From an uncultured cyanobacterium (GTDB lineage Bacteria; Cyanobacteriota; Cyanobacteriia; PCC-6307; Cyanobiaceae), in assembly GCA_903862155.1 (NCBI GenBank), contig CAIOXF010000027.1, positions 1 through 13,158 on the forward strand: 13,158 bases of DNA. The letters are read 5' to 3'. This document shows, piece by piece, positions 7,025 through 13,158 of this stretch. The notes beneath the pieces are model-generated. The model did no database searches. It was not told where the DNA came from and saw nothing but the letters and a program-made list of their open reading frames with translations. A program made the translations under genes and the position numbers. Numbering within the stretch: the stretch's first letter is position 1; every line of letters starts with the position of its first letter.

Positions 7025-8833
7025 ATGAGCGGCGCACATCCCGGCACGCCGATTCGCAACATTGCGATCATTGCCCACGTCGACCACGGCAAAACCACCC
7101 TTGTCGACGCGCTGCTCGCCCAGTCGGGAATCTTCCGCGACAACGAGGCGGTGCCCACCTGCGTGATGGACTCCAACGACCTGGAGCGTGAGCGGGGCAT
7201 CACCATCCTCTCCAAGAACACTGCGGTGGACTACGAGGGGATTCGCATCAACATCGTTGACACCCCTGGCCACGCCGACTTCGGCGGTGAGGTGGAGCGG
7301 GTGCTCGGTATGGTGGATGGCTGTCTGCTGATCGTGGACGCCAATGAGGGGCCCATGCCCCAGACCCGTTTCGTGCTGAAAAAGGCCCTGGAAAAGGGTC
7401 TGCGCCCGATCGTGTTCGTGAACAAGATCGACCGGGCCCGCGTCGATCCCGAGATCGCCGTCGACAAGGTGCTCGATCTGTTCCTTGAGCTCGGCGCTGA
7501 CGATGACCAGTGCGACTTCCCCTACCTCTTCGGTAGTGGCATGGGCGGTTACGCCAAGCCCGACATGAAGACGGAGAGCGAGGACATGCGTCCACTCTTC
7601 GACGCGATCCTGCGCCATGTTCCGCCGCCGGTGGGTGATGCCCACAAACCGCTGCAGCTGCAGGTGACCACCCTCGACTACAGCGATTTCCTCGGCCGGA
7701 TCATGATCGGCCGGATCCATAACGGCACCATCAAGGCCGGCCAGCCCGCTGCCCTCATCCGCGACGACGGCAGCATCAAGCGCGGCCGCATCTCCAAGCT
7801 GCTCGGCTTCCAGGGCCTGCAGCGTGTGGAAATCGAAGAGGCCAGCGCCGGCGACCTTGTGGCTGTGGCCGGTTTCGATGAGGTGAACATTGGCGAAACC
7901 ATCGCCTGCCCCGACAACCCGGAGGCCCTGCCCCTGATCAAGGTGGACGAACCCACCCTGCAGATGACCTTCGTGGTGAACGATTCACCGTTCGCCGGCA
8001 AGGAAGGCAAGTTCGTGACCAGCCGCCAGGTGCGTGACCGCCTGCAGAAGGAGCTGCTCACCAACGTGGCCCTGCGTGTCGAAGACACCGATTCCCCCGA
8101 CCGCTGGGCCGTGAGCGGCCGTGGTGAGCTCCACCTCGGCATCCTCATCGAAACCATGCGCCGCGAGGGCTATGAGTTCCAGGTGAGCCAGCCCCAGGTG
8201 ATCTTCCGGAACATCGACGGCACGCCCCACGAGCCCTTCGAAACCCTGGTGCTCGATGTGCCCGAGGAATCGGTGGGTTCCTGCATCGAGAAGCTCGGCA
8301 TCCGTAAAGCCGAGATGCAGAACATGGAGAACACCAACGACGGCCGCACCCAGCTGGAGTTTGTGGTTCCGTCGCGCGGTCTGATCGGTTTCCGTGGTGA
8401 GTTCATCCGCGCCACCCGCGGCGAGGGGATCATGAGCCACTCCTTCCTCGATTACCGCCCGATGCAGGGCGACTTCGAGACCCGTCGCAACGGTGTGCTG
8501 ATCGCCTTCGAAGAGGGCACCGCCACCTTCTATGCCCTGAAGAACGCCGAGGACCGCGGCCAATTCTTCATCAGCCCTGGCACCAAGGTGTACAAGGGCA
8601 TGCTGGTGGGTGAGAACAACCGCCCTCAGGATCTCGAGATCAACGTCTGCAAAACCAAGCAGCTCACCAACATGCGCTCCGCCGGCGCTGAGGAACTCGA
8701 CACCCTGCAGGCCCCGATGCAGATGACCCTGGAGCGTGCTCTGGAGTACATCGGCCCCGACGAGATGCTCGAGGTGACCCCCGAGTCGATCCGTCTGCGC
8801 AAGCTGCCGGCCAAGAAGGCAGCCAAGCGCTGA
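7025..8833 (+). CDS. typA: Ribosome-associated translational GTPase TypA/BipA
   Basis: An EF-G-like GTPase that binds the ribosome and helps assembly and translation under cold and other stress. The 602 residues match the usual family length. The G domain shows AHVDHGKT (17-24, P loop), the switch region ERERGIT (54-60), DTPGH (79-83) and NKID (133-136). Downstream blocks include the EF-Tu-like domain II with SDFLGRIMIGRIHNGTIKAG, the EF-G-like segment SGRGELHLGILIETMRREGYE, and the TypA-specific C-terminal region containing VPSRGLIGFRGEF and GTKVYKGMLVGE. AAGGA lies 10 bases upstream of the ATG. It is the first gene of a compact + strand series that continues to ccsA. A short hairpin covers its stop codon. 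Confidence 0.97.
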   Translation: MSGAHPGTPIRNIAIIAHVDHGKTTLVDALLAQSGIFRDNEAVPTCVMDSNDLERERGITILSKNTAVDYEGIRINIVDTPGHADFGGEVERVLGMVDGCLLIVDANEGPMPQTRFVLKKALEKGLRPIVFVNKIDRARVDPEIAVDKVLDLFLELGADDDQCDFPYLFGSGMGGYAKPDMKTESEDMRPLFDAILRHVPPPVGDAHKPLQLQVTTLDYSDFLGRIMIGRIHNGTIKAGQPAALIRDDGSIKRGRISKLLGFQGLQRVEIEEASAGDLVAVAGFDEVNIGETIACPDNPEALPLIKVDEPTLQMTFVVNDSPFAGKEGKFVTSRQVRDRLQKELLTNVALRVEDTDSPDRWAVSGRGELHLGILIETMRREGYEFQVSQPQVIFRNIDGTPHEPFETLVLDVPEESVGSCIEKLGIRKAEMQNMENTNDGRTQLEFVVPSRGLIGFRGEFIRATRGEGIMSHSFLDYRPMQGDFETRRNGVLIAFEEGTATFYALKNAEDRGQFFISPGTKVYKGMLVGENNRPQDLEINVCKTKQLTNMRSAGAEELDTLQAPMQMTLERALEYIGPDEMLEVTPESIRLRKLPAKKAAKR

Positions 8834-8842
8834 TCGCAGCGC
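8827..8842 (+). promoter_or_regulatory. Stop-codon hairpin between typA and the DUF309 gene
   Basis: GCGCTG (8827-8832) and CAGCGC (8837-8842) form a perfect 6-base stem with a 4-base loop ATCG. The stem contains the first two bases of the typA TGA and ends one base before the DUF309 ATG at 8844. No U tract follows. It could slow ribosome entry at the downstream start or set a processing end. Confidence 0.45.
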
Positions 8843-8843
8843 G

Positions 8844-9242
8844 ATGGCCCTGGGCTCTGAAGAGCAGGAGCTGATGGCCGACCCCCGCTTGGGGGAGGCC
8901 ATTGCCCTGTTCAACAACGCCGAGTGGTATCCCTGCCACGACGGCTTTGAGGAGCTCTGGCACGAAACCGCCGGTCCGATGCGCCCGGTGTTGCAGGGCA
9001 TCCTCCAGGTGGCGGTGGCCCATCTCCACCTGGAACGCGGCAATCTTCGGGGCGCCACGATCTTGCTGGGTGAAGGCCTGGGCCGGCTCCAGAACGCCGG
9101 GCCTGACGCCCTCGGCGTTGATCTTCAAGTCCTGCGCGATCAGGCCCAGGCCAGGCTTCAGGCCCTGCAGCACGGCGATGACCCGGAACGGCTCCCTTGC
9201 CCCGTTCTGCGGCCAGTGAACCGGCCCGGTGATGATCTGTAG
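8844..9242 (+). CDS. DUF309 family protein
   Basis: A 132-residue all-helical protein of the uncharacterised DUF309 family, common in cyanobacteria. The diagnostic blocks are YPCHDGFEELWHE (about 29-41) and QGILQVAVAHLHLERGNLRG (51-70). His32, Glu37, His40 and His62 are placed so that they could form a metal or active site, but no reaction is established for the family. The start is uncertain. ATG 8844 has no clear Shine-Dalgarno site and sits next to a hairpin, whereas the in-frame ATG 8874 has AGGAG at 8866-8870 but only 3 bases away. Either start keeps the conserved domain. It lies 10 bases after typA and 12 before the lptA-like gene, so it is part of the same operon. No function is claimed. 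Confidence 0.88.
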   Translation: MALGSEEQELMADPRLGEAIALFNNAEWYPCHDGFEELWHETAGPMRPVLQGILQVAVAHLHLERGNLRGATILLGEGLGRLQNAGPDALGVDLQVLRDQAQARLQALQHGDDPERLPCPVLRPVNRPGDDL

Positions 9243-9254
9243 ATTGCAGGTTCC

Positions 9255-9728
9255 ATGGGGATTCAGGGTTTGAGCTCGACGCCATCGAGGCCCGCCTGGC
9301 CCCTGGTGGCCCTGATCGCCCTGGCGATTGCTGGCGCTTCCCAGGCCCAAACCGTTGCACCTCCTAAGCCCCCGGAGGCTTCCGTTCCCGCCGAGCGGGT
9401 CAGCACCCTCACCACCGGGTTGGTCACGATCGAATCCGACCTCCAGCGCGCCGACAACAAGACCGGCGTGATTACGGCCACCGGCAACGTGCGCATTGTG
9501 TATCCGGATCAGCGCGTCGTGGCTACGGCACGCCAGGCCCAGTATTTCAGCCAGGAGGGACGCGTCATCCTGAGCGGCGATGTGGACATCGTGCAGACCG
9601 ATGGCAATGCCATGCGGGCCGAACGGGTGATTTACGACGTGAACAGTGAGCGACTGGTCGCCCAGCCGTCCGCCGACCAGCAGGTGTTCAGCAAGGTGCG
9701 CATCCCGCCTTCCAGCGCGGCGCAATGA
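9255..9728 (+). CDS. lptA: LptA/OstA-like periplasmic LPS transport protein
   Basis: A secreted 157-residue protein of the LptA/OstA-N family, which forms the periplasmic beta-jellyroll bridge carrying lipopolysaccharide from the LptBFG transporter to the outer membrane. The signal peptide has a hydrophobic core at about 15-27 and a likely signal peptidase I cut after A31 (ASQA/QT). The mature part has the alternating beta pattern and repeats of the family: GVITATGNVRIVYPDQR (71-87), ARQAQYFSQEGRVILSGDV (92-110) and NAMRAERVIYDVNSERLV (118-135). It is slightly shorter than E. coli LptA (185 aa). The TGA stop overlaps the lptB start in ATGA, supporting co-translation, and this context strengthens the LptA call over a generic OstA-domain protein. 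The Shine-Dalgarno match before ATG 9255 is weak (AGG at 9248-9250). Confidence 0.88.
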   Translation: MGIQGLSSTPSRPAWPLVALIALAIAGASQAQTVAPPKPPEASVPAERVSTLTTGLVTIESDLQRADNKTGVITATGNVRIVYPDQRVVATARQAQYFSQEGRVILSGDVDIVQTDGNAMRAERVIYDVNSERLVAQPSADQQVFSKVRIPPSSAAQ

Positions 9729-10453
9729 GTCTGAAACTCGAGCATGTGTCGCTCACCATCGCCGGGCGCCCGCTGGTGAACAACGTGTCATTAAACCTTG
9801 AGCCCGGCGAGGTGGTTGGGTTGCTCGGCCCCAATGGCGCTGGCAAGACCACCACCTTCAACCTGGTCACCGGCCTGCTCAAGCCCGATACGGGCCGTGT
9901 GGTGCTCGATGGCGAGCCGGTGGCCCACCTGGCGATGCCGCAGCGGGCCAGGCTCGGCATCGGCTACCTCCCTCAGGAAGCCAGCGTGTTCCGCCAGCTC
10001 ACGGTGCGCGACAACCTGCGTCTCGCTCTGGAGGCCAGTCATGCTCCCCGGGCCCTGCGGCAGGAGCGCTTAGAGGCCCTGATTGAGGAGTTTCACCTCG
10101 AGCCCTTTCAGCATCGGCGCGGCTTTCAGCTCTCCGGTGGTGAGCGCCGCCGCTGTGAAGTGGCCCGCGCCCTGGCTGTGGGTCTGCAGGGCCCGCGCTA
10201 CCTGCTCCTGGATGAACCGTTTGCTGGGGTAGATCCCCTGGCCGTGGCCGATCTGCAGCAATTGATCAACAGCCTGCGCCAGAGGGGCATGGGGGTGCTG
10301 ATCACCGACCACAACGTGCGCGAGACCCTCGCGATCACCGATCGGGCCTACATCCTTAACGACGGTCAGATCCTGGCCTCCGGCAATTCCGAGGAGGTGG
10401 GTCACGATCCCTTGGTGCGCCGTTACTACCTCGGGGAGGGCTTCCAGCTGTGA
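9725..10453 (+). CDS. lptB: LPS export ABC transporter ATP-binding protein LptB
   Basis: Cytoplasmic ATPase that powers extraction of lipopolysaccharide from the inner membrane by the LptF/G permease. The 242 residues are the normal LptB size. Walker A is GPNGAGKT (35-42), the Q-loop is in YLPQEASVFRQLTV (Q84), the ABC signature is LSGGE (136-140), Walker B is YLLLDEPFAGVDP with D163 and E164, and the switch histidine is H196 in ITDHNVRETL. The LPQEASVFRxLTV and ITDHNVRETL blocks are typical of LptB rather than branched-chain amino acid LivF/LivG ATPases. The start overlaps the stop of lptA by 4 bases (ATGA), and the stop overlaps the lptF start (GTGA). Confidence 0.96.
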   Translation: MSLKLEHVSLTIAGRPLVNNVSLNLEPGEVVGLLGPNGAGKTTTFNLVTGLLKPDTGRVVLDGEPVAHLAMPQRARLGIGYLPQEASVFRQLTVRDNLRLALEASHAPRALRQERLEALIEEFHLEPFQHRRGFQLSGGERRRCEVARALAVGLQGPRYLLLDEPFAGVDPLAVADLQQLINSLRQRGMGVLITDHNVRETLAITDRAYILNDGQILASGNSEEVGHDPLVRRYYLGEGFQL

Positions 10454-11637
10454 ACGCTGCTCGGCTGCACACGGTGCTCCTCGCGCCCCTGGCCCATCAG
10501 TGGCGGCGCATCCCGCTGCTGGATCGCTGGCTGCTGAGCGAATTGATCGGCCCCCTGCTCTTCGGCATTGCGGCGTTCACCGCCGTGTCGCTGTCTGTGG
10601 GTGTGGTGTTCGAGCTGGTGCGTCGGGTGGCTGAATCGGGCCTGCCGGTGTGGTCGGCGATGCAGGTGTTGGGCTATCGGCTCCCCGGCTTCCTGGTGCT
10701 CTCCTTCCCCATGGCCACGTTGATGGCCACCCTGCTGGCCTACAGCCGGCTCTCCGGCGGTAGTGAACTCACCGCCCTGCGCAGCATCGGCGTGAGCACG
10801 AGGCGCATGGTGGCCCCGGCCCTGGTGCTGGCCTTGGCGATGAGCGTGCTCACATTCATCTTCAACGACCTGATCGTGCCGCGGGCCAATCTTGAGGCTA
10901 ATTACACGTTCGAACGCGGACTCGGCCGTTCCGTCACGGCTAGCCGCGGTGACTTCATTCTCTATCCCACCTTCGGGCAGATCGCCAAACCCGATGGCAG
11001 CAATGAACGTGATCTCACCCAGCTCTTCTACGCCCGCAAGTTTGAAGGCGGCGAGATGAAAGATGTGACGGTGCTTGATTTCACGCGCACGGGCCAACGG
11101 CAGATGCTCCAAGCCAACCGCGGCGTGTGGAATGACACCCAAGGGATGTGGGAATTTCTGGACGGCCGCATCACTAGCGTGGACACGGAGGGCGGTGGAC
11201 TCACCACCACGGCCCGCTTTGATCGCTACCTCTATCCCCTCAGCAGCAACCCAATCCGGGTGGCCACGCTTCCCACGGATGCCAGCGTGATGACTGTGGC
11301 CCAGGCGCGCACGGCCGAACGGCTGCTCGCCCAGGCCGGCAATCAGCTTGAGGCCCGCCGCATGCGGGTGCGCATCAACGAGAAGTTCGCTTTCCCCGCT
11401 ATTTGCCTTGTGTTCGGCCTGATTGGCAGCAGCCTCGGCGTGCGCCCCAACAACCGCACCAGCCGAAGCCAGGGCTTTGGCATCAGCGTGCTGCTGATCT
11501 TCGGGTATTACCTGATGTCGTTCATCTTCAGTTCGCTTGGGATCAAGGGCTCTCTGTTCCCCGTGGGTGCAGCCTGGCTGCCCGTTTTGATTGGTCTGAC
11601 AGGGGGCCTCTTGCTACTGAGGCAAGCCAGCCGCTGA
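10450..11637 (+). CDS. LptF/LptG (YjgP/YjgQ) family LPS export permease
   Basis: Inner-membrane permease of the LPS exporter, partner of LptB. The 395-residue product shows the LptF/G plan: three membrane segments (about 33-55, 78-98, 120-143), a large periplasmic beta-jellyroll region (about 145-310), then three more segments (about 313-330, 344-362, 373-390). The family block FPMATLMATLLAYSRLSGGSE leads to ELTALRSIGVS (106-116), the cytoplasmic coupling region that contacts LptB. The start is a GTG that overlaps the lptB TGA as GTGA. Only one such permease gene is present here, so whether it forms a homodimer or pairs with a second permease encoded elsewhere cannot be told from the window. 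I therefore leave F or G undecided. Confidence 0.92.
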   Translation: MNAARLHTVLLAPLAHQWRRIPLLDRWLLSELIGPLLFGIAAFTAVSLSVGVVFELVRRVAESGLPVWSAMQVLGYRLPGFLVLSFPMATLMATLLAYSRLSGGSELTALRSIGVSTRRMVAPALVLALAMSVLTFIFNDLIVPRANLEANYTFERGLGRSVTASRGDFILYPTFGQIAKPDGSNERDLTQLFYARKFEGGEMKDVTVLDFTRTGQRQMLQANRGVWNDTQGMWEFLDGRITSVDTEGGGLTTTARFDRYLYPLSSNPIRVATLPTDASVMTVAQARTAERLLAQAGNQLEARRMRVRINEKFAFPAICLVFGLIGSSLGVRPNNRTSRSQGFGISVLLIFGYYLMSFIFSSLGIKGSLFPVGAAWLPVLIGLTGGLLLLRQASR

Positions 11638-11684
11638 ACTTTGGCCCCACACGGCAGACTGGGGCCTCCACACCTCTTTTGCTG

Positions 11685-12704
11685 ATGCTGGGGCTGCCGC
11701 TCTCCGACGACCCCGTGATCGCCCTTGGGTTGCTGGCCTTTTCCGTGTTGCTCCTGGTGCTCCCCCTGGCCTTCTGGGCTGTGAGCGGAGGCCGGAGCCT
11801 GCCGGCGGTACGGCTGCTCGTGGGGGGGGCCAACCTGGCCCTCACCGCCCAACTTGTGTTGCGCTGGTGGGATTCGGGCCATTTCCCGATTAGCAACCTC
11901 TACGAATCGCTTTGTTTCCTGGCCTGGGGCTGCACCCTCACCCAGCTGCTGGTGGAGCGCTCCTGGCCTTCACCGCTGGTGCCAGCTGCCACCACACCAG
12001 TCGCCCTGGGCTGTGTCGCCTTCGCCAGCTTTGCCCTGCCCGATCGGCTCCAGGAAGCCTCGCCTCTGGTGCCGGCCCTCCGCTCCAGCTGGCTGGTGAT
12101 GCACGTGAGCGTAATCATGCTCAGCTATGCCGCCCTGTTGGTTGGCTCCCTATTGTCCCTTGCTGTGCTGTTCACCGACCGCGGCAATGCCCTGCAGCTG
12201 CGCAGCAGTTCCATCGGGAGCGGCGCCTATCGCCAGGCCGCGTCTACCCCTGCGATAGCGTCCAGCGCTGCCTTCACCGCTGCCCTGGCCAGCCCCGAAG
12301 CTGCGGTTGGCGCGGGCGTCGCCACCCTTCAAGCCCCAGTGGCTCCTGCTCCCAGCCTGCGCCTCAGCAGCGAAACGATGGGCCTAGCCGAAAAGCTCGA
12401 TTCCCTGAGCTACCGAACCATCACCGTGGGCTTTCTGCTGCTGTCGGTGGGACTCGTGAGTGGGGCCGTATGGGCGAATGAGGCCTGGGGCAGCTGGTGG
12501 AGCTGGGACCCGAAGGAAACCTGGGCCCTGATCTGCTGGCTTGTGTATGCCGCCTATCTGCACACCCGCCTGATCCGCGGCTGGCAAGGCCGTAAGCCGG
12601 CCATCGTGGCCAGCGTGGGACTGGTGGTGATCGCCGTTTGCTACATCGGCGTGAACCTCCTCGGCATCGGCCTGCATAGCTATGGCTGGTTCTTTGATTC
12701 CTGA
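11685..12704 (+). CDS. ccsA: Cytochrome c biogenesis protein CcsA (System II heme handling)
   Basis: Multi-spanning membrane protein that, with Ccs1/CcsB, delivers and ligates heme to apocytochromes c on the lumenal/periplasmic side, as needed for cytochromes f and c6. The hallmark is the tryptophan-rich WGSWWSWDPKETW motif at 268-280, the heme-binding WWD domain. Candidate heme-ligand histidines are H140 (SSWLVMHVSVIMLSYA) and H331 (GIGLHSYGWF). Membrane segments can be seen near 11-32, 43-60, 102-117, 140-163, 246-263, 280-296 and 309-330. Between 172 and 229 lies a long Ala/Ser/Pro-rich insert. I place the start at ATG 11685 (339 aa), 47 bases after the permease stop, because the frame upstream overlaps that gene out of frame. 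No good Shine-Dalgarno site is seen, so the start is uncertain by some residues. It is the last gene of the array, followed by a strong terminator. Confidence 0.94.
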   Translation: MLGLPLSDDPVIALGLLAFSVLLLVLPLAFWAVSGGRSLPAVRLLVGGANLALTAQLVLRWWDSGHFPISNLYESLCFLAWGCTLTQLLVERSWPSPLVPAATTPVALGCVAFASFALPDRLQEASPLVPALRSSWLVMHVSVIMLSYAALLVGSLLSLAVLFTDRGNALQLRSSSIGSGAYRQAASTPAIASSAAFTAALASPEAAVGAGVATLQAPVAPAPSLRLSSETMGLAEKLDSLSYRTITVGFLLLSVGLVSGAVWANEAWGSWWSWDPKETWALICWLVYAAYLHTRLIRGWQGRKPAIVASVGLVVIAVCYIGVNLLGIGLHSYGWFFDS

Positions 12705-12725
12705 GGGCACAACCGTATCCACATG

Positions 12726-12755
12726 AAAAAGGCCCCTCGTTGAGGGGCCTTTTTT
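12726..12755. terminator. Bidirectional Rho-independent terminator between ccsA and rpe
   Basis: GGCCCCTC (12731-12738) and GAGGGGCC (12742-12749) form a perfect stem with a GTT loop. Five A residues precede it and six T residues follow, which lengthen the stem and give a U tract on both strands. The ccsA stop is 21 bases away on one side and the rpe stop 19 bases away on the other, so one element can end both convergent genes. Confidence 0.95.
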
Positions 12756-12774
12756 GTTGCAGATCGAATGGCGA

Positions 12775-13158
12775 TCAGGCAGGGCGCTTGCTGTCACGGA
12801 TGCCCTGGATGGCGTTGGCGTAGTCGCTGGCGCCGAACACACCGGAGCCGCTCACGATGGCATTGGCACCGGCTTCGATCACCTTCCAGGCGTTGGCGGG
12901 CTTGATGCCGCCATCCACTTCGATCCAGGGATCCAGGCCTTTCTTATCGCACATACGGCGCAGATCGCGGATCTTCTGCACCTGGTTCTCGATGAAGCTT
13001 TGGCCGCCGAAACCGGGGTTCACGCTCATGATCAGCACGAGGTCGCACAGCTCCAGGCAGTACTCGAGGGTGTCGATCGGGGTGCTGGGGTTGAGCACGG
13101 CACCCGCCATCTTGCCCAGATCCTTGATCTGAGCCAGGTTGCGGTGGAGGTGGGGGCA
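12775..13158 (-). CDS. rpe: Ribulose-phosphate 3-epimerase, C-terminal part (5' end outside window)
   Basis: Interconverts ribulose 5-phosphate and xylulose 5-phosphate in the Calvin and oxidative pentose phosphate cycles; cytoplasmic TIM-barrel metalloenzyme. The 127 codons present read CPHLHRNLAQIKDLG at the window edge and continue through AGAVLNPSTP, the loop MSVNPGFGGQSF, the catalytic strand EVDGGI and the phosphate-binding end SGSGVFG. These are the second half of a family usually about 220-230 residues long, so roughly 100 N-terminal residues are missing. The ATG at 13110 is internal and not the start. The stop is TGA at 12775-12777, next to the shared terminator. Confidence 0.96.
   Translation of the reverse strand, partial: CPHLHRNLAQIKDLGKMAGAVLNPSTPIDTLEYCLELCDLVLIMSVNPGFGGQSFIENQVQKIRDLRRMCDKKGLDPWIEVDGGIKPANAWKVIEAGANAIVSGSGVFGASDYANAIQGIRDSKRPA

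Noticed and set aside
7985..9725. Two long - strand open frames opposite typA, the DUF309 gene and lptA
   Set aside because: Both are antisense to well-supported genes, show no family motif and have composition typical of mirrored GC-rich codons.
11403..11684. An upstream extension of the ccsA frame starting at 11403
   Set aside because: It overlaps the last membrane segments of the permease gene out of frame, encodes a Pro/Gln/Arg-rich stretch, and CcsA proteins start close to the first membrane helix, as with ATG 11685.
1..13158. A CRISPR array, insertion sequence, toxin-antitoxin or defence system
   Set aside because: No regular spacer repeats, transposase motifs, terminal inverted repeats or defence domains were seen. 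All sizeable frames are explained by housekeeping genes with uniform composition.

Overview
This window looks like core chromosome of a GC-rich unicellular picocyanobacterium of the Synechococcus/Cyanobium type. The best pointers are chlP (geranylgeranyl reductase for chlorophyll and tocopherol side chains), ccsA (System II cytochrome c assembly, needed for photosynthetic c-type cytochromes) and rpe (Calvin and pentose phosphate cycles). Genes are densely packed, third positions are strongly G/C, and I noticed no HIP1 palindrome (GCGATCGC) while reading. I saw no phage, transposon, CRISPR, tRNA or rRNA signature.

Layout: (1) The 3' part of glyS (+, 5' end outside the window) converges on chlP (-). 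The short gap holds a hairpin that works best as the chlP terminator. (2) A 127-base divergent spacer separates chlP from a two-gene block on the + strand: a membrane-anchored VanY-type D,D-carboxypeptidase and, 3 bases later, a long U32-family protein that appears to contain two diverged copies of the U32 module. (3) After a 162-base leader comes typA/bipA, followed by a tight + strand array: a DUF309 gene, an lptA-like gene, lptB, an lptF/G-type permease and ccsA. The lptA/lptB and lptB/lptF junctions are 4-base stop/start overlaps, so LPS transport parts are probably co-translated. (4) A strong symmetrical terminator separates ccsA from rpe (-), whose 5' end runs off the right edge.

Functionally the window combines translation (GlyS, TypA), pigment synthesis (ChlP), cell envelope building (VanY, LptA, LptB, LptF) and photosynthetic electron transport maturation (CcsA). 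I do not see a new defence or mobile system. The more interesting points are the internally duplicated U32 protein with a second cysteine cluster, a long Ala/Ser/Pro-rich insert in CcsA, an Ala-rich tail on ChlP, spaced repeats in the typA leader, a hairpin covering the typA stop, and a small palindrome in the chlP upstream region.
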